From Hoeflea sp. YIM 152468 (lineage in GTDB: Bacteria; Pseudomonadota; Alphaproteobacteria; Rhizobiales; Rhizobiaceae), in the NCBI RefSeq assembly GCF_029210485.1, contig NZ_JARGET010000029.1, positions 1 to 64,000 of the forward strand: a stretch of 64,000 bases of DNA. The letters run 5' to 3'. Below the pieces are notes generated by a model. The model made no database searches, was not told the DNA's origin, and was given only the letters and a program-made list of their open reading frames with translations. The translations under genes were made by a program, and so were the position numbers. This document shows positions 1 to 9,696 of the stretch, in pieces (within the stretch, counting starts at the first letter, position 1; every line of letters starts with the position of its first letter).

Positions 1-79
1 CCTGCTGGCATCGAAGGCGGGGGCCTACATGACCGGCAGTTCGATCACCGTTGATGGCGGCCATTCCATCGGCCGCTGA
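1..79 (+). CDS. Short-chain dehydrogenase/reductase, C-terminal fragment
   Basis: Only the last 25 codons lie in the window, in frame from base 2 to a TGA at 77-79. They read as the typical end of an SDR enzyme: a Y-M-T-G-S segment followed by the conserved hydrophobic stretch and V-D-G-G. This tail normally closes the cofactor and subunit-interface part of the Rossmann fold. The substrate cannot be told from this fragment. The gene begins upstream of the window. Confidence 0.85.
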   Translation, partial: LLASKAGAYMTGSSITVDGGHSIGR

Positions 80-272
80 AACGGTCGCGGCGGACCAGGG
101 CTGTTAAGGAAAACCTCGCCAAGGGCGAACCGCGGGTCGACCGAAATGACAGCGCCTGAGGCTTCATCTGACCGCACGGCCGCCGAAGAACTCGTCAGTC
201 GCGACCGGATGGCACCTTGTCATTACAGTTCAATTCAGTTGCGCGGATCTATCGCTGGAGCACCCCGGATCA

Positions 273-998
273 ATGACAAGAGATGACCCGCAAGACCCTG
301 AAATGGACAGTTCCGAGCTTGAATCCACTCCGGTCGAGATCGGTCCAACCAGGCGCAATTATGACCTGGTTGCCTCGGTCTACCGTCCGCTGGCGCAGGT
401 CTATTCACTCGGCGCAATCGAGCGCAGCAAACGGGCGCAACTGGAATTCATCAACAAGGGGGATTGCGTTTTATACATGGGCGCCGGCCAGGGTGACGAT
501 GTCGTCGCCGCCGCCCGGCACGGCGCTGATGTTCATGCGATTGATCTTTCAAGCAACATGCTGGCGCGTTTGCAGGCACAGTTGACGCGCAAGAATGTCT
601 CGGCTGTTTTGATCTGCGGCGACGCAATCAATCATGAAGTCGATGAGCCTTATGATGCTGTTTGTCTCAACTACTTTCTCAACATGTTTCCTGCACCGGT
701 GATGGGGCAATTTCTTGACAAGGCCATTGGACTGGTCAAACCCGGTGGCTTGATCATGATTGCAGATATGGCGCCGCCTTCCGGCAATGTGATCACGCGG
801 AATTTGAAGCAGGGCTATCTCAAGCTCGGGCCTTTGTTTTACAAGATGCTTGGCCTGATGGGCAACACCAGAATCTGGGATCATCCGGCATCGCTCGAAG
901 AGCGTGGATGCACCCAAATCGAGATCCGCGATGCGCCGATGGCCGGCCTTGGCGCCGTGCTGTTTCGGGCAGTCATTGCCCGCACGCCCGTCTTGTGA
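273..998 (+). CDS. Class I SAM-dependent methyltransferase
   Basis: A 241-residue protein with a class I Rossmann methyltransferase core. After a roughly 30-residue N-terminal extension comes the motif I region (LYMGAGQGDDV, about residues 67-77). Motif II follows with the acidic residue that contacts the SAM ribose (AIDLSSNML), then a VKPGG turn before a late strand. The glycine motif is MGAGQG rather than the usual DxGxGxG. The substrate is unknown. The next gene, a DUF2156 protein, starts 12 bases after this stop, so the two probably form an operon. This suggests a shared role, perhaps on a lipid or an aminoacyl compound, but that is inference. An ATG ten codons downstream (position 303) is an alternative start; neither has a strong ribosome-binding site. 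Confidence 0.8.
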   Translation: MTRDDPQDPEMDSSELESTPVEIGPTRRNYDLVASVYRPLAQVYSLGAIERSKRAQLEFINKGDCVLYMGAGQGDDVVAAARHGADVHAIDLSSNMLARLQAQLTRKNVSAVLICGDAINHEVDEPYDAVCLNYFLNMFPAPVMGQFLDKAIGLVKPGGLIMIADMAPPSGNVITRNLKQGYLKLGPLFYKMLGLMGNTRIWDHPASLEERGCTQIEIRDAPMAGLGAVLFRAVIARTPVL

Positions 999-1010
999 TG
1001 AATTGTCCGA

Positions 1011-2069
1011 ATGGGTAAGGCACGCGTCCTCATTGATGCCTGGTTGGACCGCAATCTGCCGGTGCTTCCCGACCCGAAACTGGATCGTGCAGCCCGCATC
1101 GCACTCGTGCGTCAATATGGTGATTTTTCCACCGCGTGGCTTTCTGCGGTGCAACCGGGCTTGCGGTATTTTGGCGGGCCGGCGGGCTATCTTGCCTATG
1201 GCATGAAAATGGGACAGGTCATTGCTCTGGGCGACCCCGTGGCTGCACCCGACGCCAAAGTCAAACTCCTGGCTGATTTCCTTGCCTTGGCACCCTGCTC
1301 CATGTTTGTGGAAATAAGTGTCAGCACCGCGCTGGCATTGCAGACTATGGGACGGCAAGTAGCCCTGTTCGGCTTTGATACCGAGCTTGAGCTGACGCCC
1401 GAAACATTCAGTGGCAGCATGATGAAATCGATCCGCTATCGCGAGTCCTGGAACAAGACCCAGGGGTTCAGCATCAAGGAAATCAAAAGCCCGGATGAAG
1501 CCTGTGCTCTCGCCGGCCAGTTCAACGAAGCCTGGCGCAAAACGCGCGTTGTTGGCCGCCGCGAAATGGGCTTCATCAACCGCCAACTTGATTTTGGCCA
1601 GCATGATGACCCGGTCAGGCGGTTTTTCCTGTTTGACAAGGACGGTGCACCAGAGGCTTTCATCGTCTTTGAGCCAATGTTCAGACATGGCAGGCTTTCA
1701 GGCTATGTGACCGCGCTGAAACGGCGCAAGCCGACTGCCTCGGCCTATGCAGAAATGGGATTGACCAAATCATGCGCGGATATTTTCCAGGCCGAACAGA
1801 TTGAGGTTCTCTCTCTTGGTCTTGCGCCTTTGGCTGGATGGGACAATCATCAAGCCGGGCATGACTTTAACCAGAACAGGCTTTTCTGCAGACTGCTTGA
1901 GATGATTGGAACAGCAAGGATCAGCAATGGACGATTGTTCAATTTCAGAAATCAGGCGGCATTCAAGCGCCGGTTTCATGGCGCAGAAACGCCGCGCTAC
2001 ATCGCCCACAAACCCGGTTTTCCTGTTGTTGCAACGCTTGCCTTTGCCCGCCTTACACGGATGATTTGA
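1011..2069 (+). CDS. DUF2156 protein (MprF/LPG-synthase catalytic-domain family)
   Basis: A 352-residue soluble protein of the DUF2156 type, the domain forming the cytosolic catalytic half of MprF/LpiA phosphatidylglycerol aminoacyltransferases. That domain is built of tandem GNAT-like folds. Family hallmarks seen are the early YGDFST segment, the YLAYGMKMGQVIALGDPV strand pair, and the late FNFRNQAAFKRRF motif. No transmembrane flippase half precedes it, so it is a stand-alone catalytic domain. In full-length MprF this domain moves an amino acid from aminoacyl-tRNA to phosphatidylglycerol. Whether this short version uses tRNA, or what it modifies, cannot be seen. It follows the methyltransferase by 12 nt and is probably cotranscribed with it. 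Confidence 0.78.
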   Translation: MGKARVLIDAWLDRNLPVLPDPKLDRAARIALVRQYGDFSTAWLSAVQPGLRYFGGPAGYLAYGMKMGQVIALGDPVAAPDAKVKLLADFLALAPCSMFVEISVSTALALQTMGRQVALFGFDTELELTPETFSGSMMKSIRYRESWNKTQGFSIKEIKSPDEACALAGQFNEAWRKTRVVGRREMGFINRQLDFGQHDDPVRRFFLFDKDGAPEAFIVFEPMFRHGRLSGYVTALKRRKPTASAYAEMGLTKSCADIFQAEQIEVLSLGLAPLAGWDNHQAGHDFNQNRLFCRLLEMIGTARISNGRLFNFRNQAAFKRRFHGAETPRYIAHKPGFPVVATLAFARLTRMI

Positions 2070-2079
2070 GCTCTGCTTC

Positions 2080-2109
2080 GGGCATGCCCTGGAATTGAGC
2101 GGCATGCCC
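2080..2109. terminator. Candidate hairpin after the DUF2156 gene
   Basis: Two copies of a GGCATGCC core form a 9-bp perfect inverted repeat (GGGCATGCC at 2080-2088, GGCATGCCC at 2101-2109) with a 12-nt loop, starting 10 bases after the stop codon. No T-run follows, so it is a weak intrinsic terminator at best. It could instead stabilise the transcript end. Confidence 0.35.
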
Positions 2110-2359
2110 CCGGCGCCATCAAGATGTCCTGGCCGCGATAGAGACGACGTCGAACAGGCAGCCGCCACGCCGTGTCCCGCCTGAACCGGCCCCGGGCAGA
2201 TCTGACAGGTCCTGCCGCCTGCCACCCGGCCACGCACTCCGCTAGCGAATTATGTATCTAGGCAGGCAGCGCCTATATGGTAAAGAAAAGCGGCATCCCG
2301 TATGGCTGCCGGATTGAAAACTTCCGGGGCACAGAATTCTCTTTTGGCAGCAAAGACGC

Positions 2360-5300
2360 ATGGATACGACACTTTCAGCACCGCTTATCTTTCTTGACCC
2401 CGACGGCGGCATCACCGGCTGGAGCGATGGCGCGGAGCGTCTGCTGGGCTGGAAGGCCGGACAAGTCATTGGACAACCCTACAGCGAGATCTACGACGAG
2501 CGGGGCTTTTTCATCGGCGCAAACGGACCGGTCGACCTCGATTCCGTGGCAGTTCCCACTCCGGATGCCGGACGCGTGGTGGCGCTGAGGAGCTCTCAGA
2601 CCAAGCATCTGCTCGAGCGTCTCGACCTGACCATGACCAATACCGACATCATCGGCGCCTGGAACTGGGACGTTGCGGACGACCTGATCTTCACCGACGG
2701 CCGCTTCGCCACCACCTTCGGACTCAATCAGGAGCAAGCCAGGAACGGGCTGCCGCTCGAGGATTTCATCAACAACATTCATCAGGACGACCGCGCCCGG
2801 GTGGCCGCCGAGATCGTCCGCACCATCGAAACCGGCGGCGCCTACAGTGCCGAGTACCGGGTGCGGCGACCCGACGGGACAATTTCCCATGTCCTGGCCC
2901 AGGGAAAGCTGGTCGAAGGCACACAAGGCAAACCGACCCGGTTTCCCGGTGTGCTGTTTGACATCACCGCGCGCCGGACCGCCGAAATGGAGGCGCAGGC
3001 GCAACGGGAACGCTACCGCAACCTGTTCGAAAATCTCGACTCCGGATTCTGCGTCATCCGCATGATCTGGGACCAGGACGGAAAGCCGGTCGACTATGAG
3101 TTTCTCGAGGCCAACAAGGCCTTCACCGGCCAGACCGGCATCAAGGACCCGGTCGGCAAGCGCATGCTGGATATCGCGCCCGGTCATGAGCAGTTCTGGT
3201 TCGACTTCTATGGCAAGGTGGCGCGCACGGGCGACCCCAACAACTGCGAGAGCGCGGCCAGCGAGCTTGATGATCGCTGGTTCCAGGTTCAGGCTTTCCC
3301 GATCGACGGGGTGGGATCGGACAATGTCGCAGTGCTGTTCACCAACATCACCACCAAAAAGCGCGCTGAACTGACGCTCAAGGCCAGCGAGGAAGAGTTC
3401 CGCACCCTGTCCCAATCGATGCTCAACCACATCTGGACGGCGACGCCGGACGGACAGATCGAATGGCTCAATGACCGGGTTCTGGCCTACAGTGGTGAAA
3501 CCGCCGATCGACTGCGCGGCCATGGCTGGGCCTCGATCGTCCACCCTGACGATTTTCCCGACGCCGCTGCGGCCTGGGCTGACGCCATAGAAACCGGGGA
3601 GGTTTACCAGACCGAATTCCGCATCAGGCGCCATGACGACAGCTTCCGCTGGCATGTGGTCCGGGCCACCCCGATCAAGACCGAAGAGGGCGAGGTGCGC
3701 CGCTGGATCGGCACCAACACCGATATCGAGCACGCCAAACTCAACGAGGCGGCACTGGCCGAACTCAATGCCACGCTTGAACAGCGAATCACCGAGCGAA
3801 CCGAGGAACTGCTGCAATCGCAGAAGAAGCTGCAGCAATCCCAGAAAATGGAGACCATCGGCAAGCTGACCGGTGGTGTCGCCCATGATTTCAACAATTT
3901 GCTCCAGGTCGTGGCCGGAAACCTGCAATTGCTGGCCAAGGATGTGGCCGGCAATGAACGCGCAGAAGCCCGCGTCAGCAACGCGCTGGCCGGCGTCAAT
4001 CGCGGCGCCAAGCTGGCAAGCCAGCTGCTGGCATTCGGACGCCGCCAGGCGCTGGAACCGAAAGTCATCAATGCCGGCAGGTTCCTGACCGGGATGGAAG
4101 ATCTGCTGCACCGTTCGATCGGCGAAGCGATCGACATCAGGATCATCATTGCCGACGGGTTGTGGAACACATCGGCAGACCCGACTCAGGTGGAAAACGC
4201 CATCCTCAACCTCGCCATCAATGCGCGCGATGCCATGGGTGACGAGGGCAAGCTGACCATCGAAGCCAGCAACACCCATTTCGACGCCAGCCATGCCGCC
4301 CTCCATGAAGACCTGCACAGTGGAGACTACGTTCTCATTTCCGTCTCCGACACCGGCACGGGCATGACCAAAGAAACGCTGGAGCAGGCCTTCGAACCGT
4401 TCTTTTCGACCAAACCCGAAAACAAGGGCAGCGGCCTTGGACTGTCGATGGTCTATGGCTTCGTCAAGCAGTCCGACGGCCACGTCAACATCTACAGCGA
4501 GCCGGGCCACGGCACCACCGTCAAGCTGTATCTGCCAAGGTCCATGGCAGATGAACATGAGGACACCCCTGGCGCAGAAGCCGTTGCCGTCGGCGGCTCC
4601 GAGACCATTCTTGTGGTCGAGGACGACGATGACGTGCGCGCAACCGTGGTGGCGACATTGAGCGATCTTGGCTACCATGTGCTCACCGCACGCGACGCCC
4701 AAAGCGGCCTTGCGGTGATTGAAAGCGGCGCGCCGGTCGATGTGCTGTTTACCGATGTGGTGATGCCGGGCAGCCTGAAAAGTCCGGAAATGGCCAAGCT
4801 CGCCAAGCAAAAGCTCCCCGAGCTGGTGGTGCTGTTCACCTCAGGTTACACCGAAAATTCCATCGTCCATGGCGGCAAGCTCGATGCCGGCGTCGATCTG
4901 CTGTCCAAGCCCTACACCCGGGAAGCGCTCGACGGACGCATTCGCCATCTCATCGCCAATCAGAAACAGCGTGCCATGCCGCCCCAGCTTCCCGAGTCGC
5001 ATCAGACAAATTCCCCGCAAACGCCAGAAGCCGCGCCAGCAGGCAGCCAGACCCTGACGGTGTTGCTGGTCGAAGATGAAGCCCTGATCCGCATCAACAC
5101 CGCCGACATGCTCGCGGATATGGGGCATACCGTCATCGAGGCCGGCACCGCGGCCGAAGCGCTGAAAGCCGCCACTGATCAGGTATTCGACATTCTGGTC
5201 ACCGATGTCGGCCTGCCTGACATGCGCGGTGGAGAACTTGCCAAGCAGATTCGCAAACTCAGACCCCAGATCGGCATTGTCTTTGCCACCGGAGAGAGCC

Positions 5301-5392
5301 GGACGCCCGAAGGCGCTGACGCGGACGCCGTATTGCTGACCAAGCCCTATTCCGACGAGTCGCTCAAAGCCGCCATCGACAAGATTGTCTGA
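2360..5392 (+). CDS. Multi-PAS hybrid sensor histidine kinase with two receiver domains
   Basis: A 1010-residue cytoplasmic kinase without membrane segments. Domains in order: PAS (about 8-75), PAS_3 with PAC (about 90-205), PAS (about 215-340), PAS_3 with PAC (about 350-465) and a short coiled coil (465-505). Then come a HisKA dimerisation domain with the H-box GGVAHDFNNLL (phospho-acceptor His509) and an HATPase with its N-box (about 613) and G1 box DTGTGM (about 664). Two receivers follow, with predicted phospho-acceptors Asp799 (FTDVVMPG) and Asp949 (VTDVGLPD). All phosphorelay residues look intact. With no transmembrane sensor, it probably reads a cytosolic signal through its PAS domains. 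No partner regulator is adjacent, so it looks like an orphan hybrid kinase. The ATG at 2360 lies in a 290-bp gap that presumably contains its promoter. Confidence 0.92.
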   Translation: MDTTLSAPLIFLDPDGGITGWSDGAERLLGWKAGQVIGQPYSEIYDERGFFIGANGPVDLDSVAVPTPDAGRVVALRSSQTKHLLERLDLTMTNTDIIGAWNWDVADDLIFTDGRFATTFGLNQEQARNGLPLEDFINNIHQDDRARVAAEIVRTIETGGAYSAEYRVRRPDGTISHVLAQGKLVEGTQGKPTRFPGVLFDITARRTAEMEAQAQRERYRNLFENLDSGFCVIRMIWDQDGKPVDYEFLEANKAFTGQTGIKDPVGKRMLDIAPGHEQFWFDFYGKVARTGDPNNCESAASELDDRWFQVQAFPIDGVGSDNVAVLFTNITTKKRAELTLKASEEEFRTLSQSMLNHIWTATPDGQIEWLNDRVLAYSGETADRLRGHGWASIVHPDDFPDAAAAWADAIETGEVYQTEFRIRRHDDSFRWHVVRATPIKTEEGEVRRWIGTNTDIEHAKLNEAALAELNATLEQRITERTEELLQSQKKLQQSQKMETIGKLTGGVAHDFNNLLQVVAGNLQLLAKDVAGNERAEARVSNALAGVNRGAKLASQLLAFGRRQALEPKVINAGRFLTGMEDLLHRSIGEAIDIRIIIADGLWNTSADPTQVENAILNLAINARDAMGDEGKLTIEASNTHFDASHAALHEDLHSGDYVLISVSDTGTGMTKETLEQAFEPFFSTKPENKGSGLGLSMVYGFVKQSDGHVNIYSEPGHGTTVKLYLPRSMADEHEDTPGAEAVAVGGSETILVVEDDDDVRATVVATLSDLGYHVLTARDAQSGLAVIESGAPVDVLFTDVVMPGSLKSPEMAKLAKQKLPELVVLFTSGYTENSIVHGGKLDAGVDLLSKPYTREALDGRIRHLIANQKQRAMPPQLPESHQTNSPQTPEAAPAGSQTLTVLLVEDEALIRINTADMLADMGHTVIEAGTAAEALKAATDQVFDILVTDVGLPDMRGGELAKQIRKLRPQIGIVFATGESRTPEGADADAVLLTKPYSDESLKAAIDKIV

Positions 5393-5395
5393 GCG

Positions 5396-5412
5396 ATCCG
5401 CCACGCGCGGAT
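5396..5412. terminator. Small hairpin between convergent genes
   Basis: ATCCGC and GCGGAT pair around a 5-nt loop directly after the histidine-kinase stop codon. It sits in the 142-bp convergent gap with the ThDP enzyme gene. The stem is short (6 bp) and only TT follows, so this is a weak terminator candidate. Confidence 0.3.
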
Positions 5413-5534
5413 TTACCAGCTTCGAATGGAAGCAGGCTGAAGACCCATTGCCGGTCAAGCCCGGCCGCGAGGTCCGGATTTGCGCTCGCCGCTCCGGCAA
5501 GCACGGCATCAATCAGGTGGCGCGTGACCTTGCA

Positions 5535-7157
5535 TCAGATCCGCATGCGCGGAACATCATGCGGATCGAGCCGAAGTTCGATCAGGACAGGACGGTCACG
5601 GCTCTCAAGCGCCGCAAGCGCCGTTTCCAATTCCTCGTCCGACTGCACTTCGATCCCCTGCCCGCCCAGGGACCTGGCTATCGCGGCGAAAGACGGCCAG
5701 TGAAATTCCGAAAGGCTCGGGTCCATCTGCCGGTCAAGAAACTGGATATGTTCCGCGCCATAGGCAGAATCGTTGGCGACGATGACGATAAGGTCGAGCC
5801 CAAGCCGCACGGCGGTGTTGAATTCGTTGATGCCGCCCATCATGAAACCGCCATCACCGCTGAACAGCACCACCGGCCGGCCGGGAGCGGCCAGGCCGGC
5901 GCCAATGGCTTCCTGCAGACCAAGCCCGATGGAGCCGAAATTGGCCGTCACGACGAAACTCTTCGGATCGGGCGCGGAGATGCGGCACCAGACTTCGGTC
6001 ATGAACCGGCCGCCATCGGTGACCAGCACACGATCCCTGGGCAGCACCTGTTCCAGCCGCTCGAGCGCGTGGACAAAATTGACAAACCCATCGGCGGCCT
6101 TGCCCGTGCCCGCCGGATGCGCCGTGAGCATCGAGATGTCGAGATCCCGGGTGAAGCCGCTCGCCGGAATCTCTGCCTCATCCAGCCAGTACAATATGGT
6201 CTCGGCGGTCAGGCCCGCATCGGCCAGAAGGGCGGCGTCCGGATGCAGCCCGCCACCGATGGCGGTCGGCTCGATATCCACCTGCACGATTCGCTTGTCC
6301 TTCATCAGCTTGCCGCGGTCGGTGGTGAAATCGTGCAGACCGGTGCCGAAACAGACAATGCAATCGGACTGGGCGATCAGATCATAGGCGGCGGGGGTGG
6401 AAAGCGTGCCGAAAATGCCGATATCGTAGGAATGGCCGCCAAACAGGCCTTTGGCTTTCAACGTGGTGGCAAGCGGCGCTTCCAGCCGGTCGGCGAGCCG
6501 GATCAACTGATCCCGCGCCGCAATCGCGCCCGCACCCGCCAGAATCAGCGGACGCCGGGCGGAGGCGATCATGCCGATGGCCTGGTCGAGCGTATTGCCC
6601 TCGGCAACGCCGCCCGGGGCGGTGAAAACGTTAAGCACCTCGACCTTGTGGCTTATCTCCAGCCACATGAAGTCGGATGGCATGTTCAAGACGATGGGGC
6701 GGCGTTCGACCTGGGCCCGGTAGAAGGCGCGGGCGACGTCCATTCCCACCGTTTCGGGCGCGCGCACCTGCTCGAACCCGGCCCCGGTCGCCTTGACCAG
6801 TTCACGCTGATCGATGCCTTGCAGATGGCGCGGGTTGGCCACCGGCGTATCGCCGGCCAGCAGCACCATGGGGATATGGCCGCGCACGCCTTCGGTCAGC
6901 GCGGTCACACAATTGGTCAGCGCCGGGCCATGGGTGACTGTCGCGACCCCGACCTTGCCCGCGACATGGGAATAGGCCAGCGCCATCAGCACCGAACTGC
7001 CCTCATGCGCCGCCGGAACAAACCTGCCGCCGCACTCCCGCACAAAACTGTCCACCATGAACAGATTGGCGTCGCCCATCAGCCCGAACATCGTTTCGAC
7101 CCCGTGATCACGGGCCGCGCGGGCAACGGATTGATGGAAGTGGATCTTGCTGCTCAT
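5535..7157 (-). CDS. Thiamine diphosphate-dependent enzyme, acetolactate-synthase-like
   Basis: A roughly 540-residue member of the ThDP decarboxylase/acetolactate synthase family, with pyrimidine-binding, central and pyrophosphate-binding domains. The catalytic glutamate that activates the cofactor is in AAHEGSS (Glu52 from this start). The metal/pyrophosphate motif GDGGFMMGG (about 430) is completed by the Asn of VANDSAYG roughly 26 residues later. Length and layout match large-subunit-type enzymes, but no ilvN-like small subunit is adjacent. A catabolic or secondary role (2-oxo acid decarboxylase, oxalyl-CoA- or benzoylformate-type) is therefore as likely as valine synthesis. I preferred the ATG at 7157 because an AGGAG lies nine bases upstream; an in-frame ATG at 7163 lies only three bases from it. 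A 600-codon open frame on the other strand is only its antisense shadow. Confidence 0.85.
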   Translation of the reverse strand: MSSKIHFHQSVARAARDHGVETMFGLMGDANLFMVDSFVRECGGRFVPAAHEGSSVLMALAYSHVAGKVGVATVTHGPALTNCVTALTEGVRGHIPMVLLAGDTPVANPRHLQGIDQRELVKATGAGFEQVRAPETVGMDVARAFYRAQVERRPIVLNMPSDFMWLEISHKVEVLNVFTAPGGVAEGNTLDQAIGMIASARRPLILAGAGAIAARDQLIRLADRLEAPLATTLKAKGLFGGHSYDIGIFGTLSTPAAYDLIAQSDCIVCFGTGLHDFTTDRGKLMKDKRIVQVDIEPTAIGGGLHPDAALLADAGLTAETILYWLDEAEIPASGFTRDLDISMLTAHPAGTGKAADGFVNFVHALERLEQVLPRDRVLVTDGGRFMTEVWCRISAPDPKSFVVTANFGSIGLGLQEAIGAGLAAPGRPVVLFSGDGGFMMGGINEFNTAVRLGLDLIVIVANDSAYGAEHIQFLDRQMDPSLSEFHWPSFAAIARSLGGQGIEVQSDEELETALAALESRDRPVLIELRLDPHDVPRMRI

Positions 7158-7443
7158 CGGCATTCTCTCCTGTGCGGTTTCATCCGTAGTAACTGAAATC
7201 GCATGCGCGAACCGCGCAATCTGGCTGGATTTTGCAGAAGATATGCGCGCGATGACCGGAATAACCGAAGATCATGCGATATTCATGCGTCAAATGCCGG
7301 AGCGGACCGCATCCATCGCGCTGAACCGGCAAGACAAGACGGGGCAAGACAGGCCGGAAATCCGGCCGGCAAGCGGGATTGTTGCCCGAATGAACGGTTC
7401 AGTGAATGTCCGAAGCGAAGCCTTCAGCTCACGCCCATCGCCG

Positions 7444-8628
7444 TCAAAGGCCGAGCAGATCTTCGAGGTAATGCTGCTCGATGCCGAACATGGTCTTGAG
7501 ATCAGTGATCTGCCTGAGCACCGCCGCGCGGTCGCGACCGGCGCGGCCATCCTTTTCCGCCACGATCAGATTGTTCTTCGGCGTGTGGGCATCGGAGACG
7601 AACTCGAAGACCCTTGTCTTGTAGCCGTTGAGTTCGAGGAGCAGCGCGCGCAGCGTGTCGGTGACCATCTCCGCCTGCCGCTCGACGAAGATGCCGTGCC
7701 GCAACAGCGGCTCGAACCGCGCATCAGCCTCGCCCGCTTCCATCTGCCGGCGGATCTGCTTGTGACAGCACGGCGCCACGGCAATCAGCGACGCCCCGGC
7801 ACTGATGCCCTTGAAGATCGCGTCGTCGGTGGCCGTGTCACAGGCATGCAGCGCGATCACCGCATCCGCGCCAGAGGCATCGAACTCCATGATGCTGCCT
7901 GTCCGAAAGCTCAGGCCGTCAAAGCCTGATGCCCGCGCCGTGGCATTGCCGTCTTCAACCAATGGCGCGCGCATCTCGACACCGACAAGGCTGACCGGAC
8001 GCTTGGCGACAGTGGCGAGGTAATCATAGAGCGCGAAATCGAGATAGCCCTTGCCCGCGCCCATGTCGACAATCAGCGGCCGCTCGGCTTTGATCGCGGC
8101 AATCAGCGGCGCAAAAATCTCCACCATCTTGTTGATCTGGCGGAACTTGTCCTGTGCGTCGTGGCGCACCGCGCCGGTCTTGCCGACGATCCCGAGCGCC
8201 CTGAGCCAGGGCTTGCCGGTTTCGGTGAGCGGCCGGTTCTTGGCCCGGTTGTGATCGGTCGACGGCGCTTCGCGGCCCGCCACAACGGTGCGCTTGAGCC
8301 GCATCTTTTCACCATTGCGCTCGAACAGCATGTCGAACTCTGTGGTCGCCAGTTGCGCGCTGCGGAAGTCCCGCTCGAGGCCGTCGCGCAGCAGCGCCAG
8401 CGCCTCGGGTTCAGCAAAATTCTTGATCGTGTCGCGGGTCTTGTAGCGCCAGGTAAACGAGTATTTGTCGCCGGCCTTGGTCGTGATCTTCTTGACCAGA
8501 ACCGATTTCAGCTCGGGCTCGGAGCCGTGATAGCCGCCGAGTTTGAGCTGCACCAGCGCTCCGCTGGCAAAGGCAGCTTGGGTGGCGTTCAACAGCTCTT
8601 CGATACGATCGGGGGTGGTCAAGGGCAT
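7444..8628 (-). CDS. SAM-dependent methyltransferase, Methyltransf_32 (METTL25/RRNAD1-like) type
   Basis: A 394-residue protein. Residues 186-200 hold a clear SAM-binding motif I (IVDMGAGKGYLDFAL). It is followed by the VGVEMR acidic strand, an LHACDTATD segment and the strongly conserved PCCHK motif (286-290) of the Methyltransf_32 family. The N-terminal 170 residues form an extra domain with many basic residues. Relatives include METTL25/RRNAD1-type proteins with a proposed role on rRNA or proteins; the substrate here is unknown. It stands alone on the minus strand, about 280 bp from the ThDP gene and 180 bp from the next gene. Confidence 0.8.
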   Translation of the reverse strand: MPLTTPDRIEELLNATQAAFASGALVQLKLGGYHGSEPELKSVLVKKITTKAGDKYSFTWRYKTRDTIKNFAEPEALALLRDGLERDFRSAQLATTEFDMLFERNGEKMRLKRTVVAGREAPSTDHNRAKNRPLTETGKPWLRALGIVGKTGAVRHDAQDKFRQINKMVEIFAPLIAAIKAERPLIVDMGAGKGYLDFALYDYLATVAKRPVSLVGVEMRAPLVEDGNATARASGFDGLSFRTGSIMEFDASGADAVIALHACDTATDDAIFKGISAGASLIAVAPCCHKQIRRQMEAGEADARFEPLLRHGIFVERQAEMVTDTLRALLLELNGYKTRVFEFVSDAHTPKNNLIVAEKDGRAGRDRAAVLRQITDLKTMFGIEQHYLEDLLGL

Positions 8629-8811
8629 TCCTTCGGGCTCGGCAGACGAATGTCGGGACAGACCTGACCGACCGGGTCTCTTCTACCTGCCCGGACAGAA
8701 GATGCAATTGACAGTGTGAAATTCGTGCCGGCCCGGGTTTGTGCACCGACAAGCAAAGCGGGTCCACGCTGACAGCATGGACCCGGAACTGACGCGAAAG
8801 CCGGTCAAGGC

Positions 8812-9597
8812 TCAGCCCAATCCGCCGTTGTACCAGTCGTGCAGCTTGACTTCGCTCGAACCGCCGGCCTCGCTCAGCATTTTTGCAAAGGCTTGCGGAT
8901 CCTGGGTGCCGCCGTCGCGGCCGCGATAGTGGTAGGGAACCACCATGGCCGGCGCGAAATCCGCCACCGCTGCGGCTGCCTGTTCGGCGTCCATCGTGAA
9001 CGGCAGGTTCATGCAGACAAAGGCCAGGTCGATATTTTCCAGCCCCCGCATTTCCGGTGTGCCTTCGGTGTCGCCGGAGATGTAGACGCGTGCGCCGTCG
9101 ATTGTCAGCACGAAACCGAGATCGCCGCGGTCCTTGGGGTGGAAATCCTGCCGGTCGGCAGAGGTGTTGTAGGCCGCGATGGCGGCGATCGCGACACCCA
9201 TCATCTCGGTGCTGCCGCCTGGGGCAACAATGTCGGTGCGCGCCTGCAGAGCTTCCGGCATCATGGCTTTGACATCGGCATTGGTCAGGATCGGCGCCTC
9301 GGCAAGGGCAGCCAGAAGATCGGCATTGTAGTGGTCGCCATGGCGGTGGGTGATCAGGATCAGGTCCGGCTTGGGCAGCGCCTCATAGAGACCGGCCTCA
9401 CCAACCGGGTCGACATAGATGGTTCCTGCAGGGCTCTCCATCACAAAGGAGGCGTGTTCGACCGGATGGATGACAATCTTGCCGTCCATCAGGTTGAAGC
9501 TCGCCGCATGCGCGGCGGCAAGGCCGAGCGATGGCAGCAGCGTGATGGCTCCTACAGCGGCGGCGCCGCCGACAATAAAGCTGCGTCTGGTGGTCAT
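8812..9597 (-). CDS. Tat-exported metal-dependent hydrolase, metallo-beta-lactamase fold (UlaG-like)
   Basis: A 261-residue protein that begins with a twin-arginine signal (TTRRSF followed by a hydrophobic core and an AAAHA cleavage region), so it is probably exported folded to the periplasm. The mature part shows the metal-binding motif HRHGDH (His84, His86, Asp88, His89), a later SGDT segment and a terminal PYHY histidine. This matches UlaG/YycJ-like metallo-beta-lactamase hydrolases. The substrate is unknown. I chose the ATG at 9597 because GAGGGAGA lies seven bases upstream; the in-frame ATG at 9618 would place extra residues before the Tat motif and lacks a ribosome-binding site. Confidence 0.87.
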   Translation of the reverse strand: MTTRRSFIVGGAAAVGAITLLPSLGLAAAHAASFNLMDGKIVIHPVEHASFVMESPAGTIYVDPVGEAGLYEALPKPDLILITHRHGDHYNADLLAALAEAPILTNADVKAMMPEALQARTDIVAPGGSTEMMGVAIAAIAAYNTSADRQDFHPKDRGDLGFVLTIDGARVYISGDTEGTPEMRGLENIDLAFVCMNLPFTMDAEQAAAAVADFAPAMVVPYHYRGRDGGTQDPQAFAKMLSEAGGSSEVKLHDWYNGGLG

Positions 9598-9696
9598 GGC
9601 ATTCTCCCTCAACATCACATCGTTTCGTAGATCTGATCAAATGTATCAGGACAGTGGGAATTCAAGTCTGGTTTCAGTCCACGCAAACAGCCTGTC

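Noticed and set aside
2375-4810. An 811-codon open frame antisense to the histidine kinase
   Set aside because: Shadow of a well-supported multidomain gene; the product is rich in G, D, V, H and R without motifs.
5385-7196. A 603-codon open frame antisense to the ThDP enzyme
   Set aside because: It mirrors the codon pattern of a clearly conserved gene on the other strand, and its product has no recognisable domain. Such frames are usual in high-GC DNA.
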